NCBI RefSeq assembly: GCF_002483205.1
Contig: NZ_DLHM01000007.1
Span: 496,001 to 560,000 of the forward strand
Length of the DNA: 64,000 nt
Direction of reading: 5' to 3'
Source: Flavihumibacter sp. UBA7668
GTDB taxonomy: Bacteria > Bacteroidota > Bacteroidia > Chitinophagales > Chitinophagaceae
Positions 27,281-36,175 of the stretch are shown piece after piece (position 1 is the first letter of the stretch; the number at the start of each line of letters is the position of its first letter). The position numbers and the translations under genes are program-made. The notes below the pieces were generated by a model, which saw nothing but the letters and a program-made list of their open reading frames with translations, searched no databases and was not told the origin of the DNA.

Positions 27281-28819
27281 TCAAAACCCTTTTAAACCAA
27301 TAGGCCGCTTTAATATTTCTGATGCTTCAGCATCTTCAAATTTCTTACTGATTTTCGTCAATTCCTTTTTCATTTTTCGGGTTATTTTTTCGTACCCGGA
27401 TCGACCATAGAGGTTTTTCATTTCAGAACTATCCGTATGAAGATCATACAGCTCCCAGCTTTCCACACGCTTGTAAAAACGGATCAGTTTATATCTTCCG
27501 TTACTTATACCAAAATGCGGAGAAACAGCATGTTCACCATTCTCATAATAATGATAGTAGAGATTTTTTCTACCTTTCACCCCTTCCTGTTTTAACAAAG
27601 GAAGGATGGATTCACCTTGTAATTTATGAGTGGATTTTACACCCGCCAGATCCAGCATGGTGGGAGCCAGGTCCAGATTCATAACCAGGCTGCTGTCTAC
27701 CCGACCTGCCTGAATCATACCCGGAAAGCGCATAACCATGGGTGTTCGGAAGGATTCTTCATACATGAAGCGCTTGTCAAACCAGCCATGCTCTCCCATA
27801 TAAAATCCCTGGTCCGATAAATAAATCACCAGTGTATTATCAGTGAGCTTATGCCGGTCCAGGTATTCCAACGCCCTGCCAATATTGCTGTCTAAGGATG
27901 CCGCAGTTGCCAGATAATCCCGCATATAACGCTGGTACTTCCACTCCACGAGTTCTTTTCCGGTTAAGTTACGCGCATCCAGGTCCTGTTTGATAGGACC
28001 ATAATAAGCATCAAATGCTGCCCTTTGATCTGGTGTCATCCGACGAATATTTCCATCCTTGTCTGCCGCCTCTTTTGATGGAAACATTTTCAGATCATAG
28101 CCCATGATCATGGTCTTGTCCACCGTCATATCCTGAACCGCTGCTGCTCTGCGACCCTGGTACTCATCATAAAAATTGGCGGGTAGTGGAAAGTTTACTG
28201 TATCAAATCGCCGCATATCCTGTATATCCGGCATCCAGGTGCGATGCGTTGCTTTATGTCCGATCACCAGGCAGAAAGGCTTGCTGGTATCTCTGCCATC
28301 CAGCCAGTTTTCAGCAATATCTTCAATGATCGTGGTGGCATAACCGTTAATACGTTCCCGGCTGTTATCCATCTTAATAAAATCAGGGTTGAAATAGGAT
28401 CCCTGTCCGGGTAACACTTTCCAATAACTAAATCCCTGCGGGGCACTTTCCAAATGCCATTTCCCAATCCAGGCAGTCTGGTACCCCGATTTTGTCAGGT
28501 CTTTAATAAAAGTGTGTTGTGAGCTGTCGAATCGCCCGCTGACATTGTCTTTGAATCCATTTTTATGACTGTACCGGCCGGTTAGTAAAACAGCGCGACT
28601 TGGTCCGCAGATAGAGTTGGTTACATAGGCCCGGTTGAAAAGCATGCCCTCTTTTGCGATGCGATCGATAGCAGGTGTTTGAGTCAGCTTACTACCATAG
28701 GCGCTGATGGTTTGAAAAGCATGATCATCAGAAATGATAATCAGGATATTCGGACGTTTTTGTTGTGCGTTTGCAACCACTCCATAAGATACCAACAGAT
28801 ATAACAGGAACTTTTTCAT
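27281..28819 (-). CDS. Secreted type I sulfatase
   Basis: This exported sulfatase of 512 residues has a signal peptide (1-18), metal ligands in IIISDDHAF (D31, D32), and the formylglycine motif C71-G-P-S-R followed by LLTGR. Later metal and catalytic blocks are IGKWHLE, GHKATHRTW and YLSDQGFYMGEHGWFDKR. The motif is the Cys type, so it requires an anaerobic- or FGE-type maturase that is not in the window. The order is closest to N-acetylglucosamine-6-sulfatase/heparan-like S1 subfamilies, but the specificity is not determined. It is the last gene of PUL 2, 11 bp after the GH16 stop. The substrate should be a sulfated glycan. Confidence 0.9.
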   Translation of the reverse strand: MKKFLLYLLVSYGVVANAQQKRPNILIIISDDHAFQTISAYGSKLTQTPAIDRIAKEGMLFNRAYVTNSICGPSRAVLLTGRYSHKNGFKDNVSGRFDSSQHTFIKDLTKSGYQTAWIGKWHLESAPQGFSYWKVLPGQGSYFNPDFIKMDNSRERINGYATTIIEDIAENWLDGRDTSKPFCLVIGHKATHRTWMPDIQDMRRFDTVNFPLPANFYDEYQGRRAAAVQDMTVDKTMIMGYDLKMFPSKEAADKDGNIRRMTPDQRAAFDAYYGPIKQDLDARNLTGKELVEWKYQRYMRDYLATAASLDSNIGRALEYLDRHKLTDNTLVIYLSDQGFYMGEHGWFDKRFMYEESFRTPMVMRFPGMIQAGRVDSSLVMNLDLAPTMLDLAGVKSTHKLQGESILPLLKQEGVKGRKNLYYHYYENGEHAVSPHFGISNGRYKLIRFYKRVESWELYDLHTDSSEMKNLYGRSGYEKITRKMKKELTKISKKFEDAEASEILKRPIGLKGF

Positions 28820-28830
28820 CTTACCTCATT

Positions 28831-29664
28831 TTATTGATAAACTCTTACCCAGTCGATACTCATTTTAACTGGTAACTGCTTCATATCTACTTTTCCAACC
28901 CAATTACCACCCAGTTGCTGATCCACCAATAGATAGAAGGGTTGATCAAATGGCCACTGACTTGGATCTACATCCGTTTTTCTGGGATAAGTAAATGAAG
29001 CTTTTCCATTAACCAGAAATACCAATTTATCGGGGAACCATTCCAGTCCATATATATTATAATCCGCTCTGTTTATGGCTGCTTTACCAAAATGCGGCGG
29101 GTTTCGTTTTTCCTTTAACTCCAGTGTATAGTAGGAATGAATCGTCTGATAAATACTGTCTTCAAAATTCAGGTGTTCCATGATATCAATTTCTCCTCCT
29201 CTTGGATAGGGTCCATATTTGGTTGTTGCAGGCAGCATCCAGATGGCAGGCCAGGCACCCTGCGAAGATTCGAGTTTGGCTCTTATTTCAACACGACCAT
29301 ATTGCCAGGCAAACTTGTCTTTTGTATAGACACCGCCTGTAATAAAGGGTCTCGGATCTTTCAACGTATCCTTATTAACAATACCGATTAATTCCAGCAC
29401 CCCACCATCAAGGTTATAACAGGCAGGCTCAACCGCCGTCATATGTCTGTTCCAGTCTGATTTACCAGGTGGAATACGGGTCCATTTGGAACTGTCAAGT
29501 TCCGGTTTATCGAACTCATCCGACCATACCAGCTTCCATTTTTTTTCTGCCCGGCCTTTGGATTGCACATACATATAATGCTCATTTTTCGTGAATGGTT
29601 TTGGTCCACAACCACTACCAATATGCAGCATTACAATTACTAAAAAAAATACGGATTGCTTCAT
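28831..29664 (-). CDS. GH16 family endo-glycosidase (beta-glucanase/galactanase-type)
   Basis: This 277-residue exported protein, possibly a lipoprotein (Cys19 in IGSGC), has the GH16 jelly roll with WKLVWSDEFDKPELDSSKW and the catalytic box GGEIDIMEH (nucleophile E158, D160, acid/base E163). ILe-Trp core and LLVDQQLGGNWVG are also present. Family members cleave beta-1,3(4)-glucans, agar, porphyran, carrageenan or mucin-type poly-LacNAc. Pairing with a sulfatase points to a sulfated or N-acetylated galactan/mucin-like target rather than plain laminarin, but this is inference. It follows susD by about 90 bp in the transcript. Confidence 0.9.
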   Translation of the reverse strand: MKQSVFFLVIVMLHIGSGCGPKPFTKNEHYMYVQSKGRAEKKWKLVWSDEFDKPELDSSKWTRIPPGKSDWNRHMTAVEPACYNLDGGVLELIGIVNKDTLKDPRPFITGGVYTKDKFAWQYGRVEIRAKLESSQGAWPAIWMLPATTKYGPYPRGGEIDIMEHLNFEDSIYQTIHSYYTLELKEKRNPPHFGKAAINRADYNIYGLEWFPDKLVFLVNGKASFTYPRKTDVDPSQWPFDQPFYLLVDQQLGGNWVGKVDMKQLPVKMSIDWVRVYQ

Positions 29665-29754
29665 ACTACAAGTTAACGTGAAAAGTAAAAAATGGAGCCG
29701 GTAAAATAACCGGCTCCTGTCTGCAAGAAAAAAACGACTGCTAACTGACCTTCT

Positions 29755-31755
29755 TTATTCTATTGCGCCTACATTAGCCTCCATTGGCCAACCCGGGTTT
29801 TGATAAATAACTGAACTTCCGGTTTCTCCCTGCGTTTGCGCCGACTGCAGAAAATGATTTATAGCGATGGGTTCAAGATAATGTGCATAAGCCCATTTAT
29901 AACCTTCCACCCAAAAATTACTGGATGTCAGATTCACCCGATACGGACGCAGATACTCACTCTCTGATTTTTTGGAAACATTGGCGGTTCTTCCAGGTGT
30001 ACCTGCTTCAATCAGCCGCGATTCTCCGGTACCTGGATTATCATACCAGTCCTGCATTGGTCCCCAAACCTTGAAGCCTTCAATATGATAGGGCTGTGAT
30101 TTTAACTGATCCAATGCACGCCAGCGCTTCAAATCAAAATAGCGCATACCTTCAGCAATCAGCTCCGACCTTCTTTCTCTTCGGATATTATAGAGAATGG
30201 GATCATTTAAAAGCTGACCCGCAGAGTATGCCCCGAAATCATTTTTAGCTTCCTCAGTCATATCAGTTGCCGCTACGGTAGTCATATAATCCGGATTTAC
30301 TCCTGCCCGGTTGCGCAAGGCACGCCAGTACTGATCAGCTTTACCATTTATGGTCTTTTCTTTCATATAGGATGCTTCAATGTAGTTGAGGTAGGCTTCT
30401 GCAGCCCGAAATACAATACTTCCGGTTGCTCCCACATTACCTTCAGCCTGTGCCGACAAATAGGACATGCCTTTTTTCAATGCATAGCCAGTTACGTAGC
30501 GGGTTTCAGCCAATCCTATGATATCCGGATTTCCTTCTAAAATAGGCGTTCCACCAGATAATTGTTTATCCGTAAAACGCAATTCACCCGGAACCTTCAT
30601 AAAGAGCTGTAACCGATTATCTCTTCCAACCTTCACATCATTAACCATATCATCCCCCTGGTATCCCGATCCTACAGCATATATTGGAAGTCCGTTTGCC
30701 ATTAGAAAATTATCCACTAAGCCTCTTGTAAATCCGGTGTTGCCACCATTCTGATTTACATAATGTCCAACGTTATGATTGATTCCCTTGCTTGCATCAT
30801 AAGCTCTCCAAAGCAACACTTCCGAATAACCACCCAGATTCATATCACCAAACATTTTGAAATAAGGGTTGGATGAAGAATTGTACCCCTCATCCTTCGT
30901 GTTGCTCACCAGCTGTACTGCATCCGCTACCTGGGAGGCAGCATCCATGGCCTGCGTAAGGAAAAAATCAATTTCAGAATCAATATTGATAGTGAAATTC
31001 TCCACTTTTCCTGTTCCGGGCCAGCCTGGTCCGCCTGGCACCTGCGCTGTACCTTTATGATAGGTTAACCAGCTTGCTTCATGTAATGCAACTCTTGATT
31101 TGAAAAGTAGCGCTGCATTTTTATTCAGGCGATTTTTAGCTCCCTGTGGTGCAGTTACACTTAGCAGTGAGATAGCAGAATCCAGATCACTCAGTATGAA
31201 ACGTGCTACCTCATTGCGCGGCTTCCGTTTGGAAGCTTCCACTAAGGCCTCTCTTACATCAGGGAGTGTTTGTTTAATAATGGGAAAATCTCCGAATGCC
31301 TGAACCTTATCGAAATATTCATAGGCTCTCAGGAAATAGCCTTCTCCAATATAATGAGTGATAGCAGCTGCATTGCCACTCAGCACCCCGGACTTCCATC
31401 TCGGTACAACTGTTTCGAGATAGTAATTATGTTGCCTGATATTTCCAAAATTCCAGCTTCCTCCATCCTGCGGCACCCTCCATTCGCCCGGTGCCCAACG
31501 GGTAGCAGCACCACTGGTAGCCTGATTATCGGTATGGTTGTCAAAGCTATGGGTACCTGGTCCCCATCCACTGTGAGTTGGGAAATTATAGCGGGTAACT
31601 GTATACGCAGCAAGGTCAGCTTCCCTTAAAAGATATTGATCTGGTGTGATATTTGACAGCGGCGGACGATCTGTAAATTTATTACAGGCTGTCGCAGACA
31701 AGGCCAGCAGGGCTATTATACCTGATTTCTTTATACTTAAAATTGATTGTTTCAT
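29755..31755 (-). CDS. SusD/RagB-family outer-membrane lipoprotein (PUL 2)
   Basis: This 666-residue SusD homologue, longer than average, has a lipobox with Cys24 (SATACNKF). Typical features are YFLRAYEYFDKVQAFGDFPI, FRAAEAYLNYIEASYMKEK, YWRALRNRAGVNPDYM and RRERRSELIAEGMRYFDLKRW. It starts 24 bp downstream of the SusC stop codon, so the pair is co-expressed. Large SusD proteins with an extra C-terminal part occur in loci for complex glycans. No ligand residues can be assigned. Confidence 0.93.
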   Translation of the reverse strand: MKQSILSIKKSGIIALLALSATACNKFTDRPPLSNITPDQYLLREADLAAYTVTRYNFPTHSGWGPGTHSFDNHTDNQATSGAATRWAPGEWRVPQDGGSWNFGNIRQHNYYLETVVPRWKSGVLSGNAAAITHYIGEGYFLRAYEYFDKVQAFGDFPIIKQTLPDVREALVEASKRKPRNEVARFILSDLDSAISLLSVTAPQGAKNRLNKNAALLFKSRVALHEASWLTYHKGTAQVPGGPGWPGTGKVENFTINIDSEIDFFLTQAMDAASQVADAVQLVSNTKDEGYNSSSNPYFKMFGDMNLGGYSEVLLWRAYDASKGINHNVGHYVNQNGGNTGFTRGLVDNFLMANGLPIYAVGSGYQGDDMVNDVKVGRDNRLQLFMKVPGELRFTDKQLSGGTPILEGNPDIIGLAETRYVTGYALKKGMSYLSAQAEGNVGATGSIVFRAAEAYLNYIEASYMKEKTINGKADQYWRALRNRAGVNPDYMTTVAATDMTEEAKNDFGAYSAGQLLNDPILYNIRRERRSELIAEGMRYFDLKRWRALDQLKSQPYHIEGFKVWGPMQDWYDNPGTGESRLIEAGTPGRTANVSKKSESEYLRPYRVNLTSSNFWVEGYKWAYAHYLEPIAINHFLQSAQTQGETGSSVIYQNPGWPMEANVGAIE

Positions 31756-31779
31756 GATGTTTCTTTTTCCGGATCAGCA

Positions 31780-34700
31780 TTAAAAATTCACATTCAGGCC
31801 ACAGGAGATAACCTTAGCAAGCGGATAGGTTTTTCCATCGTTCCAGCCACTCAGCGCAACTGTTTCAGGATCGAAGGTTTTGATCATCTTGGTAAACGTG
31901 AGCATGTTCTCTGCAGAAACGAAAATGCGGAGGTTACTAATTCCCAGTCGGCTAAGTGTTTGTTTGGGCAATGTATATCCTACCTGAATATTTTTCACTC
32001 TCATATAAGCCGCGTTCTGCAGATACCTGGTTTGTGTTTGCTGATTTTTTCCTGTATTAAAATAGGGACGCGGGAAATAGGAGTTCGCATTGACACCAGC
32101 TACACCAGCCTGTACCATTGTAGAGTTTTCATCGCGGAAATAATCCATATGGGTTTCAAAACCGGCAGACTGCCACATACCGCCACTGGCTCCCCAGAAA
32201 TAAGGACCATTGGGCATCCAGTCGCGTTTACCAACACCCTGCAGGAAGATTCTCAGATCAAAGCCCTGGTAGTCGGCACCGATATCAAAGCTGTATCTGT
32301 ACCTGGGAGCTGAAGAACCGATAATTCTCCGATCACCCGGGTCTGCAAGTGTATTGGATCCGCCATCCACTTTCCCATCGCCGTTCAGGTCTGCATACAT
32401 GATATCGCCAGATTGCCAGTTGCCACCCATTGGCTGCTTGATTTTCGCAAGGTGTGCGTCCATTTCCTCTTTCGTCTGTGCAATACCGATAGTGGTATAG
32501 CCCCAGATTTCACCCACTTTTCTGCCATCATACCAATTGGCCAGTGAGCCTGATGCATTCGGATATCGTGTTACCCGCTGTTGATCATCTGCCAGGACTG
32601 CCCTTAGAGAATAATTCAGTTTGCCTATACGATCTCTCCAGGTAGCTTCCAGTTCAAATCCATAAGACTCCATATCCGTATTATTGATCTGAGGAACAGA
32701 AGTGCCAAGCGTAACTGGCAGTTCCGGTGCAGGCCCCACCATATCAAATGTTTTGCGGATGAAATAGTCAAAATTCACCTGCAGGCGATTGTTCAGCATA
32801 CCCAGATCAAGGCCATAGTTCCAGGTCTGTACTCGTTCCCAGGTGAGGAAGGTAGAAATAAGTCCGGGTGCACTGGCTGTATTCGGACGTTCCCCATTGA
32901 TCAGCCAGCCTCCATTGTTCACTCCTACTGGTTGTGTCAGATAAAAGGGATACCAGCTATTGGTATTCTGGTTACCCAGCTCTCCAAAGGAAGCGCGTAC
33001 CTTGAAAACATCTACTTTATCCAGGAACCAGAATTTTTCTTCTGCAACATTCCAGCCCACAGATGCTGAAGGGAAGAAGTTCCAGCGCTTGTCGCGCATG
33101 TATCTGGAAGTGCCATCATAACGGGAATTGATTTCCAGCAGATAGCGGCTTTTGTAATTGTAATTGATCCTTCCGAAAAAGCCTGCAGTTGACCAATGCT
33201 GGTATTCACCTCCAATACCCCGGTTTTCACCAACTGCCAGGTTCAATACCGGAATGTCAGGAGAAATCAATCCATTTCGGCTTGCACTGATTGTTCTGTA
33301 CTTATTTAACTCAGAATTGAAACCAGCCATCATTTTGAAGGAGTGATCTTGCTTCAGTTTGAATTCGTAATCGGAATAGATATTCGTGTTGAAATAGTTG
33401 CCTTTGTTGTTGTATTCAGCAGCGGAAGTGTAATTGGCTGAATTCCAGCCCACAGCCAATGGAAATGGATTTCCACTAACATCATAAGAATAAGCAGGCT
33501 TGTAATTCTGATGCCAGTTATTATTCGTGATACGGAAGTTCCCATCGGCCACAATGTTCCAGCCTTTTGCTGGTGTGATCACTAACTGCGCCTGCTGGTA
33601 CAACCAGTCGGTCTGATCCATGGTTCTTCCACCCTGTTCAAGCTGAGCGATCTCACTCGCATCCGTCCAGTAACCATTTGGATCTTTCGCCGGAACGGTA
33701 GGCCATCTGCGCGCTATGTTATGATAGAATAAATCAAACATATGACTCGCTTTCTGATAGTCTTCCCGGATATAACGGCTGGTATAATTCAGTTTGATGT
33801 ACTGGTTCAGTTTCATATTCAGCTTACCAGTAAGTGTGTAACGCTGGAATCCATCTTTAGCATGCCGGCTTAAACCATCCTGATCAAGATAGCTGCCACT
33901 GAAGAGATAGGTAACCATATCGTTCCCGCCACTCAGGTTGAGTGCATGCTGCTGGGCAAAAGCAGCTGGTTTATATTGCTCTTTGAACCAATCGGTGTTA
34001 GCATGAGAACCGGTATACATCTGCCAGCGATCTCCGTTGGCATTGGGTACCGTTGCATAGTCGATCTCCCCTTTTTGATACGCAACAATTCGATTCAGTA
34101 CTTCTTCATCAAATTTGGGTGCTTCCCCATCATTGGCGGCTGCTTCATTCCAGTAAAGTGCAAACTTGTAGGAATCCAGCATATCCGGTAGCCCAATCGG
34201 TTTTGTCCAGCGGAAGTTATTGTTGTAATTCAATGTAGGTTTACCAGCCTTTCCTTTTTTGGTTGTAATCAATACAACTCCAAAAGCTGCCCGGGAACCA
34301 TATACAGCAGACGCCGATGCGTCTTTCAATACCGAAATGCTTTCCACATCCTGCATGTTGATGGCATTGAGGTTACCTTCCATTCCATCAATTAAAACAA
34401 GCGGAGAGGAGCTGGTATTGCCGATGGTACCACCTCCACGAATATTAAAACTCATGGTATTGTTAAGTTCTCCGCCTAAACCCCCAACCTGCAAATTGAG
34501 TCCGGGTATCATCCCCTGTAGCGCCTGCCCCATATTCTGCACAGGCCTGGCTTCCAGCGATTTTGCATTGATGGTAGATACCGATCCTGTCAGATTAACT
34601 TTCTTCTGTGTACCATAGGCCACTACCACTACATCATCAAGCGTATTGGTTTGTTTTTTTAGCCGGGTTACTACAGATTGTGTAGGATCGGAAATTTTGA

Positions 34701-35028
34701 CGGTGGATTTTCCATAACCGATGATAGAAAACTCCAGCACATCACCTGGTTGTGCAGGAATGGTGAATCGACCAAATGCGTCTGTGGAAGTACCACCTGA
34801 TTTCCCAATCACCGTCACAGAAACGTCTGCCAGGGGATTGCCTTCCTCGTCGGTAACTGTACCGCTGATTTCAGCAAATCGAATCACATCTGAATAGGTT
34901 TCCGGAGGTGCTGCCTGCAGGATCAGTGGCGAACCACAAACAAGAAGAGGCAGCATTTTCAAGTAAAGCAGCGAATGGCGTAGCGTTCTCCCACGCGGGG
35001 AGGTGCTCATGCAAACAATGTTTTGCAT
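31780..35028 (-). CDS. SusC/RagA-family TonB-linked outer-membrane protein (PUL 2)
   Basis: This 1082-residue SusC transporter starts with an unusually long basic leader (MQNIVCMSTSPRGRTLRHS) before the hydrophobic signal (LLYLKMLPLLVCGSPLIL). A carboxypeptidase-like domain follows (EISGTVTDEEGNPLADVSV), then VVVAYGTQKKVNLTGSVS and the plug with FNIRGGGTIGNTSSSPLVL and ASASAVYGSRAAFGVVLI. The barrel ends VISCGLNVNF with terminal Phe. A shorter start at MSTSPRG is possible. No regulator is adjacent; the gene is divergent from 35246 with a 217-bp gap that contains a hairpin. Confidence 0.94.
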   Translation of the reverse strand: MQNIVCMSTSPRGRTLRHSLLYLKMLPLLVCGSPLILQAAPPETYSDVIRFAEISGTVTDEEGNPLADVSVTVIGKSGGTSTDAFGRFTIPAQPGDVLEFSIIGYGKSTVKISDPTQSVVTRLKKQTNTLDDVVVVAYGTQKKVNLTGSVSTINAKSLEARPVQNMGQALQGMIPGLNLQVGGLGGELNNTMSFNIRGGGTIGNTSSSPLVLIDGMEGNLNAINMQDVESISVLKDASASAVYGSRAAFGVVLITTKKGKAGKPTLNYNNNFRWTKPIGLPDMLDSYKFALYWNEAAANDGEAPKFDEEVLNRIVAYQKGEIDYATVPNANGDRWQMYTGSHANTDWFKEQYKPAAFAQQHALNLSGGNDMVTYLFSGSYLDQDGLSRHAKDGFQRYTLTGKLNMKLNQYIKLNYTSRYIREDYQKASHMFDLFYHNIARRWPTVPAKDPNGYWTDASEIAQLEQGGRTMDQTDWLYQQAQLVITPAKGWNIVADGNFRITNNNWHQNYKPAYSYDVSGNPFPLAVGWNSANYTSAAEYNNKGNYFNTNIYSDYEFKLKQDHSFKMMAGFNSELNKYRTISASRNGLISPDIPVLNLAVGENRGIGGEYQHWSTAGFFGRINYNYKSRYLLEINSRYDGTSRYMRDKRWNFFPSASVGWNVAEEKFWFLDKVDVFKVRASFGELGNQNTNSWYPFYLTQPVGVNNGGWLINGERPNTASAPGLISTFLTWERVQTWNYGLDLGMLNNRLQVNFDYFIRKTFDMVGPAPELPVTLGTSVPQINNTDMESYGFELEATWRDRIGKLNYSLRAVLADDQQRVTRYPNASGSLANWYDGRKVGEIWGYTTIGIAQTKEEMDAHLAKIKQPMGGNWQSGDIMYADLNGDGKVDGGSNTLADPGDRRIIGSSAPRYRYSFDIGADYQGFDLRIFLQGVGKRDWMPNGPYFWGASGGMWQSAGFETHMDYFRDENSTMVQAGVAGVNANSYFPRPYFNTGKNQQTQTRYLQNAAYMRVKNIQVGYTLPKQTLSRLGISNLRIFVSAENMLTFTKMIKTFDPETVALSGWNDGKTYPLAKVISCGLNVNF

Positions 35029-35072
35029 AATTTTGGTTGCGTTTTAGTTATCAATAGCGATTCTAAAATCCG

Positions 35073-35104
35073 GCCGTCCTGTCTCTTACACAGGGCGGCT
35101 TTTT
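35073..35104 (+). terminator. Leader or terminator-like hairpin upstream of susC (PUL 2)
   Basis: GCCGTCCTG and CAGGGCGGC pair around a 9-base loop, with one G-T pair, and a T-run (TTTTT) follows on the plus strand. On the minus strand the same hairpin would lie in the susC leader, about 45-70 bases before the start codon, without a T-run. Either a weak plus-strand terminator or a susC leader structure is possible. Confidence 0.35.
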
Positions 35105-35245
35105 ATGAATCAATCAACAAAATAGAAATTATTATGTATTACATTATCGGAAAGTTAAATAATTTCAAGCTTCTGTTAAAGTCTAGATAACATCAATCGT
35201 TTGCGTAAATTTTTGACTATTCTTATTTTCTCTAAAATCAATAAA

Positions 35246-35803
35246 ATGAACGTATTGGTTGTGGTAATATGTAGTGTTTTGATGATTTCAACAGGTCTTT
35301 TGCAGGCACAGGAGTCGAAAACTGATAAGCTTTTGTGGAGTTCTGCTCAAAAATTGCATTTCGCCGACTTTCAAATAAAAACAGCCGGTCCTAAAGAACC
35401 TTCTTCAAATGCAGTGTTTTCGATTACCTACAAAATCGGAGGCAAAGAGTTGTTCTCCTCCAACCTGAACAAACGTGTCCTGAATGAATTCATTCGCAGC
35501 GAATCCTGGATTGATACCACCCAGGATGTGCAACAGGCTTTGAGGTATCAGCAAACTTCCTTCGATCTCTGTGAAGTGTATGTACGCCAATTCAGAAAAG
35601 CCTTGTACGATAACAAACCCAAAATCAAGCGACTTTCTTTTGTAGATGTACTCAATGAAACTTATACCAATGCCTATTCGAAACGCAGGCTGGTATACGA
35701 TCAGGAAACCAAGGCAGGTACGGATCTGGCAGCACAGGAAAAATGGGAAACTGTTATTAAAAATGAACTCGATCAATTGAAAGAATACGCTGTAGAAAAA
35801 TAA
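35246..35803 (+). CDS. Secreted protein of unknown function
   Basis: This 185-residue protein, taken from ATG 35246, has a signal peptide (MNVLVVVICSVLMISTGLLQAQ). The longer frame from TTG 35201 is unlikely to be used. The mature part is charged and helical (RYQQTSFDLCEVYVRQFRKALYDN, KWETVIKNELDQLKEYAVEK) and begins with SSAQKLHFADFQIKTA, similar to DUF922-like or calpain-like secreted Bacteroidota proteins in which a catalytic site is not obvious. I do not recognise it with confidence. It is divergent from susC of PUL 2. Confidence 0.6.
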   Translation: MNVLVVVICSVLMISTGLLQAQESKTDKLLWSSAQKLHFADFQIKTAGPKEPSSNAVFSITYKIGGKELFSSNLNKRVLNEFIRSESWIDTTQDVQQALRYQQTSFDLCEVYVRQFRKALYDNKPKIKRLSFVDVLNETYTNAYSKRRLVYDQETKAGTDLAAQEKWETVIKNELDQLKEYAVEK

Positions 35804-35895
35804 TCAGTATGTTTTCTTAATTATTTAAGTTTAGCGCAAAACTGGTGTATATCACAAGAGAAGACCCGAATATAATTAAACGCTAATTTAGTGTC

Positions 35896-36175
35896 AGGCA
35901 GGTACCCAGAAAGTTCACACCCATCCAAACATGCAAAATTACCAGAGAGTTGTATTTCATTAACAAGGGGCTGCTTAGCATATGTTATTCTAATGAAAAC
36001 GATTTTGTCTTCATAGATTCCTGATAATCCCGAAAAACGCTGGAAGAAATTTGAGTCCAACCACGGTGATCTCCTACTTCAGCTACCCCATCATATGATT
36101 GCTTCCTTCCTGCGGATACCCCCGGTATCATTGAGCCGTATCCAAAAAAGGATTAAAACTGAATCCGATAATTAA
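35896..36175 (+). pseudogene. Decayed Crp/Fnr-family regulator fragment with internal deletion
   Basis: Translated from 35896 on the plus strand the first part reads QVPRKFTPIQTCKI, RELYFINKGLL and then hits stops (TGA, TAA near 36020). In another frame from about 36020 follows DNPEKRWKKFESNHGDLLL, PHHMIASFLRIPPVSLS and RIQKRIKTESDN with a stop at 36173-36175. These match the intact regulator at 38661 (RQVPKKFTLIANGKIAREL; DSPEERWKKFEAANGDLLL; PHHMIASFLGITPVSLS). The central ~70 codons are missing and the frames disagree, so this is a remnant. Its tail overlaps the 3' end of the adjacent TonB receptor gene on the other strand. Confidence 0.85.

Noticed and set aside
35081..35097. CTGTCTCTTACACAGG resembles a Tn5 mosaic end or sequencing adapter
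   Set aside because: It agrees with the mosaic end only for the first 10 bases plus CACA and lacks the TAT and ATCT parts; it is better explained as the loop and arm of a hairpin.
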